Notes under the pieces: generated by a model | Databases searched by the model: none | What the model saw: the letters and a program-made list of their open reading frames with translations, nothing else | Told to the model about the DNA's origin: nothing | Translations under genes and position numbers: made by a program | Shown: positions 25,610 through 31,344 of the stretch, one piece after another | Position numbering within the stretch: position 1 is the first letter of the stretch | Layout: the number at the start of each line of letters is the position of its first letter | From: PALSA-926 sp964476835 | GTDB lineage: Bacteria; Pseudomonadota; Alphaproteobacteria; Micavibrionales; UBA2020 | Length of the DNA stretch: 64,000 bases | Direction: 5' to 3' | NCBI GenBank assembly: GCA_964476835.1 | Contig: CAYZCE010000007.1 | Location: forward strand, 1 to 64,000

Positions 25610-26579
25610 GCGCGGCCTCCGTGCGGATGCCGTAGCGTAGGCGGGCGGAGCGCGACCGGGGGTTGGCGGCGATCTCTTCTTCCGTCGGCTTCAGCCCGGC
25701 GGGCGCGTCGAGCACGAAGGCGGCGGCGGCTTTTTCCGCGGCGACTGGCATGTGGCGCGAGGCGTTGGCGGCGCGGCCCGCGCGGTCGCGCAGGAAATTC
25801 TTGACGCGCGCGTCCTCGAGCGAATGGAAGCTGACGACGACAAGACGGCCTTGCGGCGCGAGCAGGCGCTCGGCGCTGTCGAGCGCGCGGTCGAGTTCGC
25901 CCAGCTCGTCGTTGACGAAGATGCGGAGCGCCTGGAAGGTGCGCGTGGCAGTGTCGCTCTTGAGGCCGCCATGCATCGGCAGCACGCTGTGCACGATGTC
26001 GGCGAGCTGCAGCGTGCGCGTGATGGGCGCTGCGGCGCGCGCGGCAACGATGCGCTTGGCGATGCGGCGCGCCGCGCGTTCTTCGCCGTAATTGAAGATG
26101 ATGTCGGCGATCTCGCGCTCCTCGCGGTTGTTCAAGACGTCGGCGGCGCTTTCGCCGTCGAGCCCCATGCGCATGTCGAGCGGCCCGTCTTTTTGGAACG
26201 AAAACCCGCGCGCCGGCGTGTCGATCTGCACCGAGGAGACGCCGATATCGAGCACGACGCCGTCGACCTGCGTGACGCCGGCATCCGCCAGCAGCGATTC
26301 CATGTCGCCGAAGCAGCCGTGCAGCGGAATCAATCTGTCCTTGAATTCGCGCGCCATCGTTTGCGCGCGCACAATGGCATCGGGATCGCGGTCGATGGCG
26401 TAGACGCGGCAATCGGGCACAGCCCTGAGGATTGCGCGCGTATAGCCGCCCGCGCCGAACGTGCCGTCGACGTAAACGCCGCCTGCACGCGGGCGTAAGG
26501 TCTCGAGGACCTCCGCCAGCATCACCGGAATATGCACGGACGCCGCATGCGCGGCTTCCTGAGAGCGCTGATGGACCAT
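25602..26579 (-). CDS. rsmH: 16S rRNA (cytosine-1402-N4)-methyltransferase RsmH (MraW)
   Basis: RsmH (325 aa) methylates C1402 of 16S rRNA, using SAM. The opening block HIPVMLAEVLETLRPRAGGV leads into the SAM loop DGTFGAGGYTRAIL (residues 38-51). LDIGVSSVQIDTPARGFSF and VVSFHSLEDARVKNF are RsmH signatures. It is the first gene of the dcw operon here. The usual upstream gene mraZ is absent; instead the leader carries a CtrA-type box and a perfect inverted repeat. Confidence 0.96.
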   Translation of the reverse strand: MVHQRSQEAAHAASVHIPVMLAEVLETLRPRAGGVYVDGTFGAGGYTRAILRAVPDCRVYAIDRDPDAIVRAQTMAREFKDRLIPLHGCFGDMESLLADAGVTQVDGVVLDIGVSSVQIDTPARGFSFQKDGPLDMRMGLDGESAADVLNNREEREIADIIFNYGEERAARRIAKRIVAARAAAPITRTLQLADIVHSVLPMHGGLKSDTATRTFQALRIFVNDELGELDRALDSAERLLAPQGRLVVVSFHSLEDARVKNFLRDRAGRAANASRHMPVAAEKAAAAFVLDAPAGLKPTEEEIAANPRSRSARLRYGIRTEAAHA

Positions 26580-26593
26580 CGCTGCCTGTTTTG

Positions 26594-26620
26594 CGTTCCC
26601 ATATAACCCCTATGGGAACG
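26594..26620. promoter_or_regulatory. 10-bp perfect inverted repeat in the dcw operon leader
   Basis: CGTTCCCATA (26594-26603) and TATGGGAACG (26611-26620) are perfect inverted repeats with a 7-base spacer, ending 14 bases before the rsmH ATG. In RNA it would form a stable hairpin just above the ribosome site; in DNA it could be an operator. GGGG and TGGGA elements at 5-base spacing recall degenerate MraZ boxes, but this reading is weak. Confidence 0.45.
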
Positions 26621-26628
26621 ACCCCTGT

Positions 26629-26644
26629 TTAACCCTTTGTTAAC
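26629..26644. promoter_or_regulatory. CtrA-type box TTAA-N7-TTAAC before the dcw operon
   Basis: The sequence TTAACCCTTTGTTAAC matches the alphaproteobacterial CtrA recognition pattern exactly (two TTAA half-sites seven bases apart). It lies 50-65 bases before the rsmH ATG, where it could overlap a promoter. CtrA control of division genes is established in Caulobacter; control here is inference. Confidence 0.5.
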
Positions 26645-26668
26645 TCTACACAAGGCCTCACAAGCCGT

Positions 26669-26701
26669 CAACGCCGCGACCGTAAAAACGGCGCGGCGTT
26701 G
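26669..26701 (-). terminator. GC-rich hairpin downstream of the gene at 26730-27605
   Basis: CAACGCCGCG (26669-26678) pairs with CGCGGCGTTG (26692-26701), continued inward by CCGT/ACGG around a short A-rich loop with one bulged base. It starts 28 bases after the stop codon of the minus-strand gene. There is no T-run, so termination is plausible but not certain. Confidence 0.5.
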
Positions 26702-26729
26702 AGCGATGGTGGATCAGGCGTTCGGCGTC

Positions 26730-27605
26730 TTAGAAAACGCCGTCGCCGATCGTGCCGTTGCCCGGGCCCGAAGGCTTGTTGGGCTTCTTGGAGGGGTTGC
26801 TCGGGCTGGCGGGCGGGTTGCCGCCCTTGATGAGCTGGAGGTCGCCCTTGTTGCCGATCTCGGCGTGGTATTCAGAGTTGACGGAAGCGGCGACGCTGTT
26901 GAAGATCGCGACAAAGCGCTTTTCCAGCTTGGCATCGGTGCCCCAGGCAGCCTCGGCCTTGCCGGCAATGCGCTCTTCTTCGCCGTCGGCCAGCTTGACC
27001 TTTTGCGGCGGCTTGGCTGCCTTGGCTTCCTTGACCTTCTCGGCGATGCCTTCCAGCGCGGAAACGGTCAGGGCCAGGAAGGCCTGCTTGGTTTCGGCAT
27101 CGGCTTGGGAAATGGTGTCGTTGCACTTGAGCGGATAGACGTCTGCGTGCTCCAGCTCGGCAATCACGCCGGCGACGGCGGGGCCGTACTTCGCCTGTAC
27201 CGCAAGGAAATCCTTCGGCGACAGGACGGTCTGGACCAGCAGCACCGCGGCCATGACCTCGGTCGATGCGCTCAGGCTGTTGTTGAGGACGATCAACGCG
27301 GGCGCGAGGCGCTCGGAGACGAAGGCCTCTTCCAGCGCCTTCACGACGAGGCCGGGGCCTTGCTGCTGGTACGCCTTGCGGGTGCGCTCGAGCTGTTCCT
27401 TGTGCATCTCGAACTCGTCTTCGTCGATCTGCTCCATTGCCAGCGCCTGGTTCAGCTGCTTCATCTGCTGCGCGATCTGCTGTTCGACCTGGGTGAGCAG
27501 ATTTTCCAATTCCTCATCCTTGCGGGACATGATGTTGGTGAAGCTGTCGTTGAAGGCGCTTTCGAGCAGGCTGTCGTTCGGCAGGCCAGATTGGCTGAAA
27601 TCCAT
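26730..27605 (-). CDS. Unrecognised 291-residue soluble helical protein
   Basis: I do not recognise this protein. The N-terminal 90 residues are strongly helical and Gln/Glu-rich (EELENLLTQVEQQIAQQMKQ), likely a coiled coil. A more hydrophobic helical middle follows (VLNNSLSASTEVMAAVLLVQ), then a charged region, and the tail (about 262-291) is Pro/Ser/Lys/Gly-rich and probably disordered. No signal peptide or membrane span is evident, so a cytoplasmic location is likely. CGGAG stands seven bases before ATG. It lies alone between rsmH and sspB, with a hairpin after it. Confidence 0.75.
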   Translation of the reverse strand: MDFSQSGLPNDSLLESAFNDSFTNIMSRKDEELENLLTQVEQQIAQQMKQLNQALAMEQIDEDEFEMHKEQLERTRKAYQQQGPGLVVKALEEAFVSERLAPALIVLNNSLSASTEVMAAVLLVQTVLSPKDFLAVQAKYGPAVAGVIAELEHADVYPLKCNDTISQADAETKQAFLALTVSALEGIAEKVKEAKAAKPPQKVKLADGEEERIAGKAEAAWGTDAKLEKRFVAIFNSVAASVNSEYHAEIGNKGDLQLIKGGNPPASPSNPSKKPNKPSGPGNGTIGDGVF

Positions 27606-27710
27606 GACGTTTCTCCGGTTGGGTGTTTTTGAATATGGACAATAGATAGCAGTTTTATGGAGTCGTCACAATGACGAATCCACATAATATCGGCTTAAAA
27701 TATTATGGAA

Positions 27711-28211
27711 TTAGGACTTATCCTTGTCCTTGCCCTTTTTGCGGAAGGTGTCGAGGGAAACGACTTCGCCCTTCTTCTTTTCCTTCTCGGCCTTGTCGAT
27801 GCTGATGTCTTCGGCCTCGAAGTGGATCTCGTCGCCGTCGTCTTCCGACAGGGGCTGGAACTGCAGCGCGAAGTTGACCGACGGGTCCGCGAAAATGGTG
27901 ATCGCGGCGAGTGGAATGACCAGGCGCTCAGGCACGTTGTTGAAGCTGAGCATGACGGAGAACTTCTCGTCGCTGACTTCCAGCTCATAGAACTGGTGCT
28001 GGAGGACGATGGTCATCTCGCTCGGGTAGCGTTCCTTGAGGTAGGTCGGGACCTTGACGCCGGGATAATCTGTAAAGAAGGTAATATAGAAATGGTGGTC
28101 GTCGACCAGCCCCTTCTCGATCACTTCCTGCAAAGCCTGCTTGACCACGCCGCGCAAGGCACGCTCAACCATTTTATCGTAACGGAAAGCTTCGTCTTGG
28201 TCGCGGGTCAT
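27711..28211 (-). CDS. sspB: ClpXP protease specificity-enhancing factor SspB (alphaproteobacterial type)
   Basis: This 166-residue protein is SspB, the adaptor that binds the tmRNA-encoded degradation tag and hands tagged proteins to ClpXP. The N-terminal helix (DKMVERALRGVVKQALQEVI) and the block HHFYITFFTDYPGVKVPTYL are typical of alphaproteobacterial SspB, as is the small Sm-like core running to residue about 120. An acidic linker follows, then the C-terminal motif VVSLDTFRKK, the likely ClpX-docking (XB) segment, and a Lys/Asp tail. The ssrA gene lies directly upstream on the same strand, separated by the ssrA terminator, so tag and adaptor genes are neighbours. Confidence 0.92.
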   Translation of the reverse strand: MTRDQDEAFRYDKMVERALRGVVKQALQEVIEKGLVDDHHFYITFFTDYPGVKVPTYLKERYPSEMTIVLQHQFYELEVSDEKFSVMLSFNNVPERLVIPLAAITIFADPSVNFALQFQPLSEDDGDEIHFEAEDISIDKAEKEKKKGEVVSLDTFRKKGKDKDKS

Positions 28212-28275
28212 GGGTAATCAAGGCTCCGGTTCTTAAGGTAGGGACAGTCTAGGGATAAAACACAGGAATGTCATG

Positions 28276-28314
28276 AAAAAAAATGGGGGCAATTCTGTTG
28301 CTAGGCCTGCCCCC
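28276..28314 (-). terminator. Rho-independent terminator of ssrA
   Basis: On the minus strand GGGGGCA pairs with TGCCCCC (28308-28314 with 28285-28291) and is followed by A and eight T (28283-28276). It ends the tmRNA transcript 64 bases before the sspB ATG. Confidence 0.85.
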
Positions 28315-28629
28315 ACGCCCCACCTCTTCTATTACTAGAAAAGGGATTTAGATGCTAACCGGTTCAGATCGCTTACGCGACGAGAGCCAGTTGTGCCTTT
28401 GCAGGCGCGTTGTCGTTAGCATTTGTAGTGTTTAGCCCGATAACGGCGGAACCATGCCGAACGAAAGCAACCACCTTTACTACGCACGTCGATCCTATTT
28501 CGGCCCCATACCGGAAGGGTCACGACAATGACCCTAATCCCGAAAGATGGTGGAGCCGCCGGGTACCGCCCCCGGGTCCGTATCGCCTATTCCGCAGCGC
28601 GTTTATCGTCATAGCCGGCCGAAGCCGAC
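28310..28629 (-). ncRNA. ssrA: tmRNA, circularly permuted two-piece form (alpha_tmRNA)
   Basis: Transcribed leftward, the acceptor piece comes first and ends with CGGCTCCACCA (3' CCA at 28548). Its T-stem CCGGG/CCCGG holds the unusual loop GGCGGTA. A 40-base intervening segment (28508-28547) contains its own hairpin (28517-28522 with 28529-28534). The coding piece then starts GGGGCCG at 28507, which pairs with CGGCTCC of the acceptor end (one G-U), followed by the conserved GGATCGACG. The tag frame at 28420-28373 reads ANDNAPAKAQLALVA and stop; with the tRNA alanine the tag would begin AANDN. The mature ends are estimates: the promoter suggests a start near 28629, and the coding piece may be trimmed before the terminator. 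tmRNA rescues stalled ribosomes and tags the product for ClpXP. Confidence 0.93.
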
Positions 28630-28635
28630 ACCCCT

Positions 28636-28665
28636 ATTATATCAAGCACCGCCGCGCCGCGCCAA
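28636..28665 (-). promoter_or_regulatory. ssrA promoter
   Basis: On the minus strand TATAAT (28641-28636) is preceded, after 18 bp, by TTGGCG (28665-28660). Transcription would begin near 28629, at the expected 5' end of the acceptor piece. Confidence 0.6.
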
Positions 28666-28666
28666 C

Positions 28667-28693
28667 AAAAAACCCCCGATTTGCGGTCGGGGG
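28667..28693 (-). terminator. Terminator of autotransporter 1
   Basis: CCCCCGA (28673-28679) and TCGGGGG (28687-28693) form the stem; six T follow on the minus strand. The loop (TTTGCGG) resembles those of the terminators at 31.3 and 39.3 kb. Confidence 0.8.
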
Positions 28694-28718
28694 CCTTTTG
28701 TCGTTATATGCGAGCCGC

Positions 28719-31184
28719 TTAGAAGTGGACGGTACCGCGCAGCAAGCCGGCGTGCGCCGTGTAATCCCGCTTGAAGGTGTAGTCGTAGGTCGCCGTCAGG
28801 TCGAAGTTGGCCTGCGTCGTATAGGTCAGGCCCGCGCCCAGATTGAACTCGTTGCGCGCGGGATCGGCGCCCGTGGTCTGGAATGCCGGACCGCCGCCAC
28901 CGAAGCTGGCGGTCGTTTCGATGTTGTCGCCAGTCACGTCGTAGGCATAGTTGGCGTGCACCGAGGGCTTCAGCTTTTCTCCGCTCGCGCTCTTGAGACG
29001 CCATTCCGCCTGCAGACCTGCGCCAAGCTTGAAGACGTTGTAGGTCTCGCCATCGACGTTCAGCAGCGCGCCGGTGCCGGTTTCGGTGTAGCCTTGCGTG
29101 CGCAATGCCGTGTAAGACGCCATCACGCTCGGCGTCAGGTAGAGACCGCCCGCTTGCGCGAAGTCTTTGCCGGTGCGCAGGCGGGCCGCGTACTGGTCGC
29201 TGCTGAAGTCGCCGTTGGCGACAAGCCCCGCGCCGCCCGCGTTGTGGCGCGTGGTCTGAATGTCGTTATAGGCATAGCCGATCTGGCCGTCCACGAAGAC
29301 GCCGCCGCAGAAATCATGGCTGCCGTAGAGCGTGACGCCGTAGCTGTCGATGTCCGCCGCGGTCGTGGTGGCGTTGCTGGAATCGACGTCGGTGTTCGCA
29401 TAGTTGAGCGCGATGCCCAGCGTGGTGCCGTGGCCGAGCTTCGGCGTCTCCGCGCCGATTGCGAAGCCGAGCATGTCGGCGTCGAAGCCGGCGATGCCGT
29501 CGCGCATCCCTTGCGTGGACGTGCGGCCATAGCCCTGCGCCCAAAGGCCCGTGCCCGCGGGCACCGTGCCCGCCGCCATGCCCGTATCGCCCGCGCGCAA
29601 TGCGGCAAGTTTCTCGCCCGCGACGTCGAAGGCTGCGGCGCCTGCATCGACCATCGCCGTCACCGCACCGCCGTTAATGTTGGCGGGCTGCGCGCTTTCG
29701 AGAAGGGTGTTGAGCGCCGCCGCGCTCGGCGCGTTCAGCAGGTTGGCGTAGAGGCCGTGGCAGTTCGCGTTGGTCGCGAGGCAGGAATCCTCGATCGCCG
29801 CCGCCGCATTTGCGTTATTGCCCGCGCTGGCGACGTCGGACATCGCCTTGATGTCGGTGAGCTCGACCTGAAGGCTGTCTTCGTTGGCCGTCTGTGTAAA
29901 GGTGTACAGGATGCCAGAGGTGATGTTGCCCGCCGCCAGTTGCGCGACGTCGCCCGCTTCCGCTTCGCTGCCGTCGACGACCGTGAAGATGTCGCCGATC
30001 TTGTTCTGGCCGCCGATGCCGCTGACGTCGATATGCAGCAGCGATTTCGACGAGACGGTGACGATGTTTCCGGCCACGATATTGCCGCCCGTGATGACGC
30101 CCTTGGCTTCGCCAGTGAGCGTCGTGTTGATGACCTGACCGTCGCCGATGTTGAAGACGCCGCCGATGTTCAGCGTACTGCTGTTGAGGGTCGTCGCATC
30201 GGCAGCGAAGACGTCGCCTTCCATGGTCACCGACGCGTTGTTACCCTTCAGGACGATGGCTTTCAAACCGCCGGTCACGCTGCCGCTCAGGATGCTCACG
30301 TCGCCATCGGCGCCGTCGAAGACCAGCGTGCCGATGCCGTGGCCGGTCGTGCCGTCCAACGACACGATATCACCCAGCGTGTTTTGGCCGTAGGTCAACT
30401 GCACCGTGCCGTCGTCCGCGAAGTCAATCTCGGTCGCGCGCAGCTTTCCTTCGAAAACCATGGCACCGGTGCCGTTCACCGTCACGGTCTCGGCGTTGAC
30501 GTTGCCTGCGAAGACGCTTTTGGAGCCGTTCGCGCCGCCCGCCAGCGCGGCAAGACCATCGTCGGCCCACGACACGGCGCCCAGCACCGTCGCGCTGCCC
30601 GCCAGCGTCAGGCTGCCGACACCGCTGCCGCCGGTCGCGCCGCTGTTGATGTCGCCGTCGAACGTCATCCCGTTGCCGAGTGTGACCGCGCCGTTCAGGT
30701 TTGCATAGCTCAGGTTGCCGGTGACGTCGCCGTTGAACGTGGTGCTGCCCGCACCCGAAAGAGTCAGGCCGCCTTCGACCTTGCCGTTGAAAATGGAAGA
30801 ACCGGCGTCGAGATTGATCACCGACGCATAGACGTCGCCGTTATAGATATCCGTGGACACGTCCGAAATCCCCGACCATAGCTGCGCCAGCGCCTTGCCG
30901 TGCGCGCCGATATTGCCGGTGAAGGTCGTGCTGCCCTGCACGGCAATGTGACCGTTGACGTCCTGATAGGTGACGACGGAGCCGGTCACGTTGACATCAG
31001 GATCGATACTCGCCCAAGTGCCGCCCGCGACGAAGCTGATCGCCGGTTCGGCGTGCGGGTCGGCGCTGATGCCGACAACGCCCTGATCAACGATCACGGT
31101 TGCGGCCTGCGCGTGCGATACGCACCCCATCGCCACCAACGCGGTGCCGGTCAGAAGCGCTTTTTTGAAGGTAGAAGTCATCAT
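28719..31184 (-). CDS. Autotransporter 1 (type Va secretion), 821 aa
   Basis: The signal peptide MMTSTFKKALLTGTALVAMG...AQA is close to those of the next two genes. The passenger (about 27-520) is a Gly/Ser/Thr/Asn-rich beta-helix-like region with recurrent TFNGDV, GSLTLAGSATV and similar strands. A Cys pair (C-X6-C, in SCLATNANCHGLY) precedes the barrel. The beta-domain, about 546-821, starts at LWAQGYGRTSTQGMRDGIAG and ends in VHF, the Phe-terminated beta-signal for Bam-mediated insertion. It is a full-length paralogue of autotransporter 2: even the passenger N-termini match (TVIVDQGV.. versus TVVIDGQGV..). The start at 31184 has GGAG seven bases upstream. Adhesion or surface structure is inferred; no enzyme motif was seen. 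Confidence 0.88.
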   Translation of the reverse strand: MMTSTFKKALLTGTALVAMGCVSHAQAATVIVDQGVVGISADPHAEPAISFVAGGTWASIDPDVNVTGSVVTYQDVNGHIAVQGSTTFTGNIGAHGKALAQLWSGISDVSTDIYNGDVYASVINLDAGSSIFNGKVEGGLTLSGAGSTTFNGDVTGNLSYANLNGAVTLGNGMTFDGDINSGATGGSGVGSLTLAGSATVLGAVSWADDGLAALAGGANGSKSVFAGNVNAETVTVNGTGAMVFEGKLRATEIDFADDGTVQLTYGQNTLGDIVSLDGTTGHGIGTLVFDGADGDVSILSGSVTGGLKAIVLKGNNASVTMEGDVFAADATTLNSSTLNIGGVFNIGDGQVINTTLTGEAKGVITGGNIVAGNIVTVSSKSLLHIDVSGIGGQNKIGDIFTVVDGSEAEAGDVAQLAAGNITSGILYTFTQTANEDSLQVELTDIKAMSDVASAGNNANAAAAIEDSCLATNANCHGLYANLLNAPSAAALNTLLESAQPANINGGAVTAMVDAGAAAFDVAGEKLAALRAGDTGMAAGTVPAGTGLWAQGYGRTSTQGMRDGIAGFDADMLGFAIGAETPKLGHGTTLGIALNYANTDVDSSNATTTAADIDSYGVTLYGSHDFCGGVFVDGQIGYAYNDIQTTRHNAGGAGLVANGDFSSDQYAARLRTGKDFAQAGGLYLTPSVMASYTALRTQGYTETGTGALLNVDGETYNVFKLGAGLQAEWRLKSASGEKLKPSVHANYAYDVTGDNIETTASFGGGGPAFQTTGADPARNEFNLGAGLTYTTQANFDLTATYDYTFKRDYTAHAGLLRGTVHF

Positions 31185-31225
31185 GAAAATTCTCCAAATT
31201 AAATAATAAAAACACAACCAAGTCA

Positions 31226-31231
31226 TTTATA
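31226..31231 (-). promoter_or_regulatory. TATAAA-type -10 candidate for autotransporter 1
   Basis: TATAAA on the minus strand lies about 42 bases before the ATG. TATAAA also occurs upstream of autotransporters 2 and 4. No matching -35 is visible. Confidence 0.3.
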
Positions 31232-31290
31232 CCAAACGGACGCCCTGCGCGCCCCTTCTTTCGGCGCACGATTTTTTCGTTTTTATTTAC

Positions 31291-31324
31291 AAAAAACCCC
31301 CGACCTTGCGGACGGGGGTTTTTT
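31291..31324 (-). terminator. Terminator of autotransporter 2
   Basis: AACCCCCG pairs with CGGGGGTT (about 31295-31302 with 31313-31320), flanked by A-run and T-run, loop ACCTTGCGGA. It lies 21 bases after the stop codon and could also work from the other strand. Confidence 0.85.
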
Positions 31325-31344
31325 GTTCTTGATGCGGGAGGTTC

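Noticed and set aside
28410..30881. Plus-strand open frame running across the tmRNA gene into autotransporter 1
   Set aside because: It covers a structured RNA on the other strand and the shadow frame of an autotransporter; no coding signal.
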